A DNA stretch of 64,000 nt from DASUTB01 sp036374835 (GTDB lineage: Bacteria; Actinomycetota; Actinomycetes; Jiangellales; Jiangellaceae): contig DASUTB010000037.1 of NCBI GenBank assembly GCA_036374835.1, forward strand, positions 42,362 through 106,361, read 5' to 3'. Under the pieces are notes generated by a model. The model saw nothing but the letters and a program-made list of their open reading frames with translations, had not been told where the DNA came from and did not search any database. Position numbers and translations under genes: made by a program. This document shows, in pieces, positions 26,504 through 35,462 of the stretch. Position 1 is the first letter of the stretch, and each line of letters begins with the position of its first letter.

Positions 26504-28330
26504 ATGACTGTCGCAAATGAACTCGTCGAGTCCGTGCGCAACCGGCCCGCCTCGGTCGGGCGCATGTTCGCCGACCGGGTTGAGGCAACACCCGACGCTG
26601 AGGCGTACCGCTATCCGGTCGGGGACGGATCCTGGGATTCGCTGACCTGGGCCCAGGCGAAGGACCGGATCTACAACATCGCCGCGGGCCTGATCTCGCT
26701 CGGCATCGAGCTCGAGCAGCGGGTCGCCATCGCCAGCTCGACTCGGGTGGAATGGGTGCTCGCCGACCTTGGGATCAACTGCGCCGGCGCGGCGACGACG
26801 ACCGTGTATCCGAATACGGCGTCCGATGACGTGGTGTACATATTGTCCGACTCGAACTCGCGGGTCGTTTTCGCCGAGAACGACACGCAGGTCGCCAAGG
26901 TCAAGGAACAGCGCGCCAAGCTGGACGACCTGGTCAAGATCGTGGTTTTCGACGGCGCGGGCGACGGCGACTTGGTCATCACGCTGGCCGAGCTCGAACA
27001 GATGGGTGCGCAGCTGCTGGCTGACAAGCCGTCCGCGGTGGACGACGCGATCGCGGCCGTCCAGCCCGAGCACCTGGCCACCCTCATCTACACCTCCGGC
27101 ACGACCGGCCGGCCCAAGGGTGTCCGGTTGGTCAACGACAACTGGGTCTACGAAGGTGTCGCGGTCGACTTGATCGACATTCTGCGCCCAGACGACCTGC
27201 AGTATCTGTGGCTGCCGCTGTCGCATTCGTTCGGCAAGGCGCTCGAGATGATCCAGATCCGGATCGGTTTCGCGTCCGCCATCGACGGTGACCTGGACCG
27301 GATCGTGGACAATCTCGGCGTCGTGCGGCCGACGTTCATGGCCGGCGCCCCCCGCATCTTCGAGAAGGTGCACGCGCGCGTGCGGACAAGCGTCCAAGCC
27401 GAGGGCGGGCTCAAGCCGAAGATCTTCGATTGGGCGTTCGGTGTCGGGCACGAGGTGTCCCGGCTGCGCCAGCAGGGCAAGAAGCCCAGCGGGCTGCTGG
27501 CCGTCAAGCACCGGCTGGCCGACAAGCTGGTCTTCAGCAAAGTCCGGGCCCGCTTCGGCGGCCGGATCCGCTTTTTCATCAGCGGCTCGGCGGCACTGTC
27601 CAAGGACGTGGCCGAGTGGTTCCACGCCGCCGGTGTCATCGTCGCCGAGGGCTACGGCCTGACCGAGACGAGCGCGGCGACGTTCGTGAACCGACCGGCG
27701 GACCCCAGGTTCGGCACGGTCGGCCTCCCGATGCCCGGCACCGAGGTCAAGATCGCCGACGACGGTGAGGTGCTGATCAAGGGCCCCGGCGTGATGCGCG
27801 GATTCCACGGCCTGCCCGAGGAGACCGCCGCGATGCTCGACGAGGACGGCTGGTTGCACACCGGCGACATCGGCGAGGTCGAGGACGGCTACTTGCGTAT
27901 CACCGACCGGAAAAAGGATCTGATCAAGACCTCCGGCGGGAAGTACGTGGCGCCGCAGAAGATCGAGGTCATCTTCAAGGCGATCTGCCCGTACGCCAGC
28001 CAGATCGTCGTGCACGGCGACACGCGCAACTACTGCACGGCGCTGATCACCCTCGATCCGGACGCCATGGAGAGCTGGGCCGAAATGCACGGGCACGCCG
28101 GCAAGTCCTACGCCGAGCTGGTCGCGTTGCCCGAGGTTCGCGAGATGGTGGCCGGTTACGTCGATGAGCTGAACCAGCGGCTCGAACGCTGGGAGACGAT
28201 CAAGAAGTTCGAGGTCCTGCCGCACGACCTGACGGTCGAGGACGGGGACCTGACGCCGAGCATGAAGGTCAAGCGCAAGGCCGTCGAGAAGAAGTACATG
28301 TCTGTGCTGGACAGCATGTACCAAGAATGA
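26504..28330 (+). CDS. Long-chain acyl-CoA synthetase (AMP-forming)
   Basis: This 608-aa adenylate-forming enzyme activates fatty acids to acyl-CoA. Motifs are LIYTSGTTGRPKGVRLVND (P-loop, about residues 190-208), GYGLTETSAATF, DGWLHTGDIGEVEDGYLRIT and DRKKDLIKTSGGKYVAPQKI. GGAGGA lies just before two adjacent ATGs (26501 and 26504); the second has the better spacing. The stop codon TGA lies inside the dispersed repeat that begins at 28324, so the repeat supplies the gene's end. Confidence 0.92.
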   Translation: MTVANELVESVRNRPASVGRMFADRVEATPDAEAYRYPVGDGSWDSLTWAQAKDRIYNIAAGLISLGIELEQRVAIASSTRVEWVLADLGINCAGAATTTVYPNTASDDVVYILSDSNSRVVFAENDTQVAKVKEQRAKLDDLVKIVVFDGAGDGDLVITLAELEQMGAQLLADKPSAVDDAIAAVQPEHLATLIYTSGTTGRPKGVRLVNDNWVYEGVAVDLIDILRPDDLQYLWLPLSHSFGKALEMIQIRIGFASAIDGDLDRIVDNLGVVRPTFMAGAPRIFEKVHARVRTSVQAEGGLKPKIFDWAFGVGHEVSRLRQQGKKPSGLLAVKHRLADKLVFSKVRARFGGRIRFFISGSAALSKDVAEWFHAAGVIVAEGYGLTETSAATFVNRPADPRFGTVGLPMPGTEVKIADDGEVLIKGPGVMRGFHGLPEETAAMLDEDGWLHTGDIGEVEDGYLRITDRKKDLIKTSGGKYVAPQKIEVIFKAICPYASQIVVHGDTRNYCTALITLDPDAMESWAEMHGHAGKSYAELVALPEVREMVAGYVDELNQRLERWETIKKFEVLPHDLTVEDGDLTPSMKVKRKAVEKKYMSVLDSMYQE

Positions 28331-28484
28331 TCACGTAAACGACCCTGCGCGCTGCTTAACGACCCATCGACGGGTCGCTAAGAGTTACCTTCCGGCTGGA
28401 CGGTCGGCTGCTGACGTTTGCTACCCATGCCTACCCGTTGACAGGTCGTTAGGCAGTGTGAAGTGGCGTTTACGTGATCATTCT
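28324..28484. repeat. Inverted pair of 52-bp units, family D copies 2 and 3
   Basis: Two 52-nt units face each other: 28324-28375 (reverse) and 28433-28484 (forward), with 57 nt between. The outer 18 bp (AGAATGATCACGTAAACG and its complement) match perfectly; the inner parts are about 60-70 percent alike. The left unit contains the stop codon of the acyl-CoA synthetase. The right unit ends 23 nt before the hemW start. Confidence 0.85.
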
Positions 28485-28506
28485 CATCTTGCGGAACACT
28501 AGACGT

Positions 28507-29730
28507 ATGCCTGCGACATTGCCGGACGGCGAGTCCGCACCGGAGGACGGAGCGCTCCCGGCCGGCGCCGTGGCCGAGTTCGGCACCCGTCCGTTCGGCA
28601 TCTACCTACACGTCCCGTTCTGCGCGACCCGGTGCGGCTACTGTGACTTCAACACGTACACCGCCGATGAGCTTGGTGCCGAACCCGGCGCGTCGCGCGC
28701 GTCGTGGGCGGACGCGGCGATCGCCGAGTTGGCGTTCGCACGCCGCGTACTCGGGGAACGCGACGTCCCCGTATCGACGGTCTTCGTCGGCGGCGGAACG
28801 CCGACCCTGCTGCCGCCGGCCGACCTGGGCCGGGTCGTCACCGCGATCGGCACGGAGTTCGGGCTCGCGCCGGACGCCGAGATAACGACCGAGGCGAATC
28901 CCGAGTCGGTGAGCCCGCACACGCTCGAGCAGTTGCGCGCGGCGGGGTTCACCCGCATCTCGCTCGGTATGCAGAGTGCGCTGCCGCACGTGCTGGCGGT
29001 GCTCGATCGGGTGCATACACCGGGACGGCCGGCCGCCGCGGTCGCCGAGGCGCAGGAGGCCGGCTTCGAGCACGTGAATCTCGACCTGATCTACGGCACG
29101 CCGGGGGAGGGGCCGTCGGACTGGCGCCGGAGCCTGGACGCGGCCATCGCCGCCGGGCCGGACCACATCAGCGCGTACGCACTCATCGTCGAAGAAGGCA
29201 CCCGGCTGGCCGCGAACATCCGGCGCGGAATGATCGCCGCCCCGGACGCCGACGACCAGGCCGACAAATACGACGTCGCCGATGACATGCTCGCCGCCGC
29301 GGGGTTCACCTGGTACGAGGTGTCGAACTGGGCGCGCACGCCGGACGCGCGCTGCCGGCACAACGAGCTCTACTGGACCGGCGGGCACTGGTGGGGTGCC
29401 GGGCCGGGCGCGCACAGCCACATCGGCGGGACCCGATGGTGGAACGTCAAGCATCCCGCGGCCTGGGCGGCGCGGCTCGCGTCCGGTTCGAGTCCGGCGC
29501 ACGGCCGCGAGGTGCTCGATGCCGACACCCGCCGAACCGAGCGGATCCTGCTGGAAACCCGCCTCGTAAACGGCCTGGATGTCACGGTGCTGGACGATCG
29601 AGGGCGGATCGCCGCGGACGCCTTGGTGGCGGACGGCCTCGCCAACGCGTCGGCACTGGCCGCGGGCCAGGTCGTCCTCACTCGGCGGGGCAGGCTGCTT
29701 GCCGACGCGGTCGTGCATCGCCTGACGTGA
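28507..29730 (+). CDS. hemW: Radical SAM protein HemW (coproporphyrinogen oxidase-like)
   Basis: This 407-aa radical SAM protein has the cluster motif HVPFCATRCGYCDFNTY (Cys-x3-Cys-x2-Cys) near residues 39-55, then FVGGGTPTLLPPADL and ISLGMQSALPHVLAVLDRVH. HemW binds heme and helps insert it into target proteins. It lacks the extra N-terminal residues typical of true HemN. Start MPATLPDGESAPEDG at 28507 is chosen over an in-frame ATG in the repeat at 28474. Followed by a family D repeat. Confidence 0.92.
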   Translation: MPATLPDGESAPEDGALPAGAVAEFGTRPFGIYLHVPFCATRCGYCDFNTYTADELGAEPGASRASWADAAIAELAFARRVLGERDVPVSTVFVGGGTPTLLPPADLGRVVTAIGTEFGLAPDAEITTEANPESVSPHTLEQLRAAGFTRISLGMQSALPHVLAVLDRVHTPGRPAAAVAEAQEAGFEHVNLDLIYGTPGEGPSDWRRSLDAAIAAGPDHISAYALIVEEGTRLAANIRRGMIAAPDADDQADKYDVADDMLAAAGFTWYEVSNWARTPDARCRHNELYWTGGHWWGAGPGAHSHIGGTRWWNVKHPAAWAARLASGSSPAHGREVLDADTRRTERILLETRLVNGLDVTVLDDRGRIAADALVADGLANASALAAGQVVLTRRGRLLADAVVHRLT

Positions 29731-29750
29731 ACGCCAAACTACCGTTGCCT

Positions 29751-29802
29751 CCACGTCGACGGGTCGTTAGGCAATGCGTAGTGGCGTTTACGTGGTCATT
29801 CC
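29751..29802. repeat. 52-bp unit, family D copy 4
   Basis: A 52-nt unit matches copy 3 at most positions (GGGTCGTTAGGCAATG, AGTGGCGTTTACGTGGTCAT). It lies between the convergent hemW and DUF3097 genes and includes the last codons and TAA stop of the DUF3097 gene on the reverse strand. Upstream ACGCCAAACTACCGTTGCC is an imperfect complement of its right half, giving a hairpin. Confidence 0.8.
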
Positions 29803-30630
29803 GGGGGTGGTGACGAAGTCGATGAGCTCCTCGACGCGCCCGAGCAGCGCCGGTTCGAGATCCTTGTAGGAGCTCACCGAGCCAAGGATCCGGCGCCATG
29901 CCGTTGCCGGATCGACCTCCCAGCCGGCGGCGGCGAGCACACCCTCCTTCCACGGCCGGCCCTTTGGCACGTCCGGCCAGCGGTCCAGGCCGAGCACGGA
30001 GGGTCGGACGGCCTGCCACACATCGACATAAGGGTGGCCGAGCACCAGGACGTGGTCCGAGCCGGCGCGGCGGACGACCTCGTCGGCGATCCGCGACTCC
30101 TTGCTGCCGGGCACCAGATGATCGAGCAGTACGCCGAGCCGGCGGCCAGGGCCCGGATCGAAGTCCTGGACGATCTCGGGCAGGTCGTCAGCGCCGCCGA
30201 GTTCCTCGACCACGACTCCCTCGACCCGAAGATCATCTCCCCAGACCTTCTCGACGAGTTCGGCGTCGTGTTTACCTTCGACGTAGATCCGGCTCGACTT
30301 GGCCACCTTCGCCCGGGTGTTGGCGACTGCGATCGAACCGGACGCGGTGCGCGCCGGGCGCTCGTTCACCGGCGTGTGGGGTCGCTCCAGCGTGACGGGC
30401 CTGCCCTCGAGGTGGAAGCCCGGCCCGAGGGGAAAGCGGCGCCGAGCGCCATGCCGGTCCTCCAGCGTGACGCCGTGCTTGTCGCACTCGACGATCGCGC
30501 CGCAGAATCCGGACTGCGCGTCCTCGACGACGATACCGGCCTCGGCCGGCTGCGGACGGGACGTGCGGCCCGGGCGGGTCCGGGGCGCAGCGAGGACATC
30601 GCGACCGTAACGATCAGAATTGGGACTCAC
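29788..30630 (-). CDS. DUF3097 protein with Toprim-like motif
   Basis: This 280-aa protein belongs to the actinobacterial DUF3097 family, conserved between hemW and hrcA. The middle holds SSRIYVEGKHDAELVEKVWG followed by VVVEELGGADDLPEIVQDFD, an E...D-type pattern like Toprim domains of primases and OLD nucleases. Then LGVLLDHLVPGSKESRIADE and VLVLGHPYVDVWQAVRPSVL. The N-terminal 110 residues form a beta-rich domain. Start GTG 30630 fits the family (SPNSDRYGRDVLA). A nucleic-acid role is inferred; none is established. The final Met-Thr-Thr-stop comes from the repeat. Confidence 0.8.
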   Translation of the reverse strand: MSPNSDRYGRDVLAAPRTRPGRTSRPQPAEAGIVVEDAQSGFCGAIVECDKHGVTLEDRHGARRRFPLGPGFHLEGRPVTLERPHTPVNERPARTASGSIAVANTRAKVAKSSRIYVEGKHDAELVEKVWGDDLRVEGVVVEELGGADDLPEIVQDFDPGPGRRLGVLLDHLVPGSKESRIADEVVRRAGSDHVLVLGHPYVDVWQAVRPSVLGLDRWPDVPKGRPWKEGVLAAAGWEVDPATAWRRILGSVSSYKDLEPALLGRVEELIDFVTTPGMTT

Positions 30631-30692
30631 GGCCAAAGACCGTATCTCACCACGAATGGCCTGCCCGGCGACACGCGAGATCCCAAGTACAC

Positions 30693-30717
30693 TTGGCACT
30701 CGGATACATTGAGTGCC
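30693..30717 (+). promoter_or_regulatory. CIRCE operator for HrcA
   Basis: TGGCACTC-N9-GAGTGCCA is a near-consensus CIRCE element (consensus TTAGCACTC-N9-GAGTGCTAA). It lies 21 nt before the hrcA start, so HrcA should repress its own hrcA-dnaJ operon and release it upon heat shock, when GroE is titrated. Confidence 0.9.
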
Positions 30718-30738
30718 AGAAGGAGAGGTGTTCCTGCG

Positions 30739-31764
30739 ATGCCGCTCGACGACCGCAAGCTCGAGGTGCTGCGCGCCGTCGTCGAGGACTATGTCGCGAC
30801 GCATGAGCCGGTCGGGTCGAAGGCGCTTGCCGAGCGCTACCAGCTCGGGGTATCACCGGCCACGATCCGCAACGACATGGCGGCTCTCGAGGAAGAGGGT
30901 TACATCGCCCAGCCGCACACCAGTGCCGGCCGGGTGCCGACCGACAAGGGTTACCGGCTGTTCGTCGACCGGCTCTCGACGATCAAGCCGCTCAGCGGCG
31001 CCGAGAAGCGGGCGATCCACACGTTCCTCGACGGCGCGGTGGACCTCGATGACGTCGTCGCCCGGACGGTTCGGCTGCTCGCGCAGCTGACCCGCCAGGT
31101 CGCGGTCGTCCAATACCCCTCGCTGACGCGTTCGTCGGTACGTCACGTCGAGCTCGTACCGCTCACCCCGTCCCGCCTCCTTCTCGTGCTGATCACCGAC
31201 ACCGGCCGGGTCGAGCAGCGCGTCGTCGAACTGCCGCGGGAAACCGACGACTCCCTGGTCGCCGATCTGCGCGCCCGCATCGGAAGCGCCGTCACCGGGT
31301 TGGACCTTCCGAAGGTGGCCAATGTGGTCGAGAATCTGGCCGAGGGTTTCGAGCCGGACGAGCGCCCCACGGTGTCGGCGATCGTCGCAACCCTCCTGGA
31401 CTCGCTGGTCGAGCACAGCGAAGAGCGGGTCGCGGTGGCCGGAACGGCGAACCTGGCCAGGTTCGGCCACGACTTCGACCAGGCCGTCGAGCCGCTGCTC
31501 GAGGCGCTCGAGGAACACGTCGTCCTGCTCCGTCTGCTCGGGGAGGCGTCCAACCCGTCGACGCTGACCGTGCGAATCGGCGAGGAGAACGAAGCGTCCG
31601 GCTTCTCGACAGCTTCGATCATCACCACGGGGTACGGACCGGACGACCGGGCGGTGGGTAGCATGGGCGTGGTCGGGCCCACTCGAATGGACTACCCCGG
31701 AACAATCGCCTCGGTCGGCGCCGTTGCCCGATACGTCAGCCAGATTCTTGCGGCAAACCGATAG
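30739..31764 (+). CDS. hrcA: Heat-inducible transcription repressor HrcA
   Basis: This 341-aa repressor has a winged helix (MPLDDRKLEVLRAVVEDYVA, then SPATIRNDMAALEEEGYIAQ, HTSAGRVPTDKGYRLFVD) and the HrcA C-terminal effector domain ending GVVGPTRMDYPGTIASVG. It binds CIRCE elements, one of which lies 21 nt upstream. AGGAGAGG lies about 10 nt before ATG 30739. dnaJ follows after 20 nt in the same operon. Confidence 0.97.
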   Translation: MPLDDRKLEVLRAVVEDYVATHEPVGSKALAERYQLGVSPATIRNDMAALEEEGYIAQPHTSAGRVPTDKGYRLFVDRLSTIKPLSGAEKRAIHTFLDGAVDLDDVVARTVRLLAQLTRQVAVVQYPSLTRSSVRHVELVPLTPSRLLLVLITDTGRVEQRVVELPRETDDSLVADLRARIGSAVTGLDLPKVANVVENLAEGFEPDERPTVSAIVATLLDSLVEHSEERVAVAGTANLARFGHDFDQAVEPLLEALEEHVVLLRLLGEASNPSTLTVRIGEENEASGFSTASIITTGYGPDDRAVGSMGVVGPTRMDYPGTIASVGAVARYVSQILAANR

Positions 31765-31784
31765 CAACCAAGAAGGATTCCTGC

Positions 31785-32909
31785 GTGCCCACGGACTACT
31801 ACGAGGTTCTCGGTGTCTCGCGTGACGCGAGCGCGGCTGAGATCAAGAAGGCCTATCGACGGCTTGCCCGCGAGTTGCATCCGGACGTGAACCCGGATCC
31901 GGGTACTCACGACCGGTTCAAAGAGGTCACCCAGGCGTACGAGGTGCTCACCGACCCCAAGAAGCGGGAGATGTACGACCTCGGCGCCGACCCGTTCGCG
32001 ACCGGCGGTGGCGCCGGCGGCAACTTCGGTGCGGGATTCTCCTTCTCCGACATCATGGACGCGTTCTTCGGTGGTGCCACGACGACGCGTGGCCCGCGCA
32101 GCAGGGTCAGGCGCGGTCAGGACGCGCTGGTGCGCCTGGAGGTCGAACTGCCCGAAGCGGTGTTCGGCGCCACGAAGGAGGTGCAGGTCGACACCGCGAT
32201 CGTCTGCACGGCATGCGGCGGGACCGGGGCGCCGCCGGGTGTCGAGCTCAAGGTGTGTCCGTCCTGCGGTGGCCAGGGCGAGGTCACGCAGGTGCAGCGC
32301 TCGTTGCTCGGCCAGGTGATGACGTCGCGGCCGTGCCCGCAGTGCCATGGGTTCGGCACGGTCAACCCACGGCCGTGCGGTGAGTGCTCGGGCGACGGGC
32401 GGGTGCGCACGCGCCGCACATTGACGATCAAGATACCGGCCGGTGTCGACTCGGGCACCCGGATCCAGCTGGCCGGCGAGGGCGAGGTCGGTCCCGGCGG
32501 CGGCCCGGCCGCCGACCTCTACGTCGAGCTGACGGTCAGGCCGCACCCGGTGTTCACCCGGCGCGGCGACGACCTGCATGCCACGATCGCGGTGCCGATG
32601 GCCGCCGCGGCACTCGGAACGGTCGTGGAGCTCGAAACACTCGACGGCAAGGAGTCGGTCGACATCGGGCCCGGTGCGCAGCCGGGTGAGACGATCAAGC
32701 TGCCCGCCCGTGGCGTGCCTCGGCTGCGCGGGACGGGCCGTGGCTCGCTGGTGCTGCACCTGGACATCCAGACACCGACCAAGCTCGACTCGCGCCAGGA
32801 GGAGCTGCTGCGTGAGCTGGCCGAGCTGCGCGGCGAGAACGGCACGATCAGCACCGACTCGGCCAAGGAGAGCAGCTTCTTCTCCCGCATCCGCGACGCC
32901 CTCAAATAG
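31785..32909 (+). CDS. dnaJ: Chaperone DnaJ (DnaJ2 type)
   Basis: This 374-aa J protein has the HPD motif in ARELHPDVNPDPGTH, a short Gly/Phe region (GGAGGNFGAGFSFSD), four zinc-finger repeats CTACGGTG, CPSCGGQG, CPQCHGFG and CGECSGDG, and the substrate-binding C-terminal domain. It stimulates DnaK ATPase. The location directly after hrcA marks it as the second actinobacterial paralogue. It starts at GTG 31785 with AGAAGGA upstream. Confidence 0.96.
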   Translation: MPTDYYEVLGVSRDASAAEIKKAYRRLARELHPDVNPDPGTHDRFKEVTQAYEVLTDPKKREMYDLGADPFATGGGAGGNFGAGFSFSDIMDAFFGGATTTRGPRSRVRRGQDALVRLEVELPEAVFGATKEVQVDTAIVCTACGGTGAPPGVELKVCPSCGGQGEVTQVQRSLLGQVMTSRPCPQCHGFGTVNPRPCGECSGDGRVRTRRTLTIKIPAGVDSGTRIQLAGEGEVGPGGGPAADLYVELTVRPHPVFTRRGDDLHATIAVPMAAAALGTVVELETLDGKESVDIGPGAQPGETIKLPARGVPRLRGTGRGSLVLHLDIQTPTKLDSRQEELLRELAELRGENGTISTDSAKESSFFSRIRDALK

Positions 32910-32917
32910 CCCGCACC

Positions 32918-32969
32918 AGAATGATCACGTTAAGCCGGCAATCCCCGCCTTAACGCGGACCGCAGGCCC
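32918..32969. repeat. Family D-related repeat, diverged copy 5
   Basis: Reverse-oriented unit beginning AGAATGATCACGTTAAG, 8 nt after the dnaJ stop. Its complement has CGTTAAG at base 15 and ends ACGTGATCATTCT, as in family D, but the middle differs. A GCCGGCAATCCCCGCC core could fold locally. Confidence 0.6.
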
Positions 32970-32993
32970 AGCAAAGGGGGGAGTCGCCGGGTA

Positions 32994-33737
32994 ATGTTCC
33001 TGGTCAGCAGTGACCGCCTGCGCGCGGGTGACATCGTCGAGCTGGACGGTGACGAGGGCAGGCATGCGGCCGTCGTACGCCGCATCCGCACCGGCGAGCA
33101 TATCGAGCTCACCGACGGCGCCGGTCACATCGCGCGCGCCCGCGTCGTCGAGGTGCACAAGGCCGGACTCACGTGCGAAGTGCAGGAGCGGACGGACGTC
33201 CCCCCGCCTGCGCCGCGGCTGACCGTCGTCCAGGCGCTGCCCAAAGGCGATCGCGGCGAACTGGCCGTCGAGGTCATGACCGAGGTCGGCGTCGACACGA
33301 TCGTCCCCTGGTCGGCGCGCCGCTGCATCACCCAGTGGCGCGGCGAGCGCGGCGACAAGGCGCTGCGCAAGTGGCGATCCACCGCCCGGGAGGCGGCCAA
33401 GCAGTCGCGCCGACCCTGGTTCCCGGAGGTCGTTGAGCTGGCAGGGACGGACGCCGTCACCGAACGCGTCGCGGCGGCCGAACTCGCGCTCGTGCTGAAC
33501 GAAGCCGCGGAACCGCCCCTCGCCGGCATAGGCGTTCCGACCGACGGCGAGGTCGTCATTGTGGTCGGGCCGGAGGGCGGAATCGAGGAAGGCGAACTGC
33601 GTGCGTTCACCGATGCCGGCGCCCGGGCCGTCCGCCTCGGCCCGACCGTGCTGCGCACCTCGACCGCGGGGGTCGTCGCCGCGGGGATCGTGCTGTCCCG
33701 GACCGGTCGCTGGGCACCCCACCGCAGTGAGGAATGA
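32994..33737 (+). CDS. rsmE: 16S rRNA m3U1498 methyltransferase RsmE
   Basis: This 247-aa SPOUT-class methyltransferase has an N-terminal PUA-like domain (LRAGDIVELDGDEGRHAAVV) and a SPOUT knot with GEVVIVVGPEGGIEEGEL and VRLGPTVLRTSTAGVVAAGI near the C-terminus. It methylates U1498 in 16S rRNA. A GGGGGAG ribosome site precedes ATG 32994. Convergent with the following membrane gene with no gap. Confidence 0.95.
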   Translation: MFLVSSDRLRAGDIVELDGDEGRHAAVVRRIRTGEHIELTDGAGHIARARVVEVHKAGLTCEVQERTDVPPPAPRLTVVQALPKGDRGELAVEVMTEVGVDTIVPWSARRCITQWRGERGDKALRKWRSTAREAAKQSRRPWFPEVVELAGTDAVTERVAAAELALVLNEAAEPPLAGIGVPTDGEVVIVVGPEGGIEEGELRAFTDAGARAVRLGPTVLRTSTAGVVAAGIVLSRTGRWAPHRSEE

Positions 33738-34832
33738 CTATTCGGTCACGGTGAACGTTCGCGAGTCGCTCATCGGCCCTGGGCCCTCGCCGCCCGAGGG
33801 GTCGGTCGCCGTCACGATCACCTCGTACTCGCCCGGATCGAGGTCGACCTCGAACGAGAACGGGGAGAACCGCTGGCCCGCCTCGGTCTGGCCGAAGCCT
33901 TCGTCGACGACGACGCCGTTCTGCTCGATCCGCCATTGGTAGGTGGCCTCGAACAGCGCTGCCTCGCCGCCGATCCCGACCGGGCTCGACACAGCCATGC
34001 CCTCGGTCGGATCGTTGATCTGGACGAGCTGGCGGACTTCCAGCTGTGGTGCGCGCGTCACGCCGTCCGATACGTCAACGCCCCAGAGTTCGTCGGCGGG
34101 CCGGCCGTCAAGCAGGATGTGCACCGGGTCGGTGCGCTGCAACGCGGCCTGCACCGTGTAGACCAGCTGGTGGACGGCGAGCTCGCCCAGTTCTTCCGGC
34201 ACGGGATCCCCGTCCTCAGGAACGGTCAGCGCGACCTCGATTGCGTCGTCCGTTTCGGTGACGCTGAACTCGGTCTCCGGATCCCAGGGCGTGGTGTAGT
34301 CCGGGTCGACCGGCCCCGCGAACATCACGGCGAGGGCCGCCTCGGCGGCATCGTCGCGATCGGGCACGCCGCGGAACTCGCGGGCGAGCCGGTGCCCCGC
34401 CGGGGTCTCGGTCAGGAAGTAGGCCGGCACTGTCATGATCACCGAGGCGTCCGCCCGTGGCACGTCGTCGGGGACGTCGGACGACTCGCCACTGGGCGGT
34501 GAGCTCGCGATCGTATCGTCGCCCGCGGTCTCGTCCGACTCGTCACCCGACTCCTCGCCGGACTCCTGGCCGGTGGAATCGAGCTCGTCCGTGATCGCCG
34601 CCCGGTCGGGCTGCATGTTCCCGTCGAGATTGAGCGTCACGCCGACGGCCACCGTCAGGGCGGCGACCGCGGTCGCGGTGGCCAGCGACCACGCGAACGG
34701 GCGGCGCCACCATGGCAGGCGGCGGGTGCGTTCGCGGATGCGCTCCAATGCGTCCGAGTCCGGCACCACTCGGGATGCCTCGTCGTGGAGGGACCGGCGC
34801 AGCCGTTCTTCGTCCTCGGACGACCAGCTCAT
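33738..34832 (-). CDS. Membrane-anchored GerMN/Gmad2-domain protein, sigma-factor partner
   Basis: This 364-aa protein has about 45 charged cytoplasmic residues, one membrane helix (SLATATAVAALTVAVGVTL), an acidic Ser/Glu/Asp linker, a GerMN-like domain (about residues 125-265) and a C-terminal Gmad2 immunoglobulin-like domain (EATYQWRIEQNGVVVDEGFG, FEVDLDPGEYEVIVTATDPS). The ATG overlaps the sigma factor stop as ATGA, with GGAGGAG 7 nt upstream. The topology and coupling suggest it holds or senses for the sigma factor, though no classic anti-sigma zinc motif is visible. Confidence 0.75.
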   Translation of the reverse strand: MSWSSEDEERLRRSLHDEASRVVPDSDALERIRERTRRLPWWRRPFAWSLATATAVAALTVAVGVTLNLDGNMQPDRAAITDELDSTGQESGEESGDESDETAGDDTIASSPPSGESSDVPDDVPRADASVIMTVPAYFLTETPAGHRLAREFRGVPDRDDAAEAALAVMFAGPVDPDYTTPWDPETEFSVTETDDAIEVALTVPEDGDPVPEELGELAVHQLVYTVQAALQRTDPVHILLDGRPADELWGVDVSDGVTRAPQLEVRQLVQINDPTEGMAVSSPVGIGGEAALFEATYQWRIEQNGVVVDEGFGQTEAGQRFSPFSFEVDLDPGEYEVIVTATDPSGGEGPGPMSDSRTFTVTE

Positions 34833-35335
34833 GACCACTCCTCCAATCGGGCCCGCAGCGCGGTCATGCCGCGCGAGGTGTGGCTCTTGACCGCGCCCCT
34901 GCTGATGCCCATCACATCGGCGATGTCGCCTTCGGAGAGGTCCGCGTAGTACCGGAGGACGAGTGCTTCGCGCTGGCGTACGGGCAGTGTCCGCAGTGCG
35001 GCGACCACGGCCTGGCCGGCGACCGCCTGGAGTGCGCCGTGCTCGGCGCTGGGCGCGTCGATCGGGCGGTCGTCCTGGTGCCTGGCCGCGACGGCTCGGC
35101 GCCGGCCGACCGACCGCGATCTGTGCACAACGGAGGTACGGACGTATGACACCGCGGCGTGCGTATCGCGGAGCTTTCGCCAGCGCTTGTGCAGTTCGAC
35201 GAACGCGTCCTGGACGACTTCCTCGGCCACGGACTGGTCACGTACCAACAGGGTCGCGAGCCGCACGAAGCCGCCATAGTGATGGGTGTAGATCTCGGTG
35301 ATGGCGCGATCAGCGTCCGTATCACCTCGCGCCAC
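34829..35335 (-). CDS. ECF sigma factor (SigE/SigM-like actinobacterial type)
   Basis: This roughly 168-aa sigma factor has region 2 (YTHHYGGFVRLATLLVRDQS, VAEEVVQDAFVELHKRWRKL) and region 4 (LPVRQREALVLRYYADLSEG, DIADVMGISRGAVKSHTSRG). It directs RNA polymerase to a stress or envelope regulon. The start is uncertain: GTG 35335 follows GAGAGGG and gives a family-like N-terminus, with GTG 35359 as an alternative. It is coupled to the GerMN/Gmad2 membrane gene downstream. Confidence 0.85.
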   Translation of the reverse strand: MARGDTDADRAITEIYTHHYGGFVRLATLLVRDQSVAEEVVQDAFVELHKRWRKLRDTHAAVSYVRTSVVHRSRSVGRRRAVAARHQDDRPIDAPSAEHGALQAVAGQAVVAALRTLPVRQREALVLRYYADLSEGDIADVMGISRGAVKSHTSRGMTALRARLEEWS

Positions 35336-35462
35336 TCGGCCACCCTCTCTCGATAGCACTGCGGGAGCGGAATATACCGGTGTTACGCGCACCGCGCCCA
35401 GGGTGGTGGCTTCCATACTGGACAGACGCGGCGCTGCCCAGTTGGGTTTACTCCCGGTGCCG

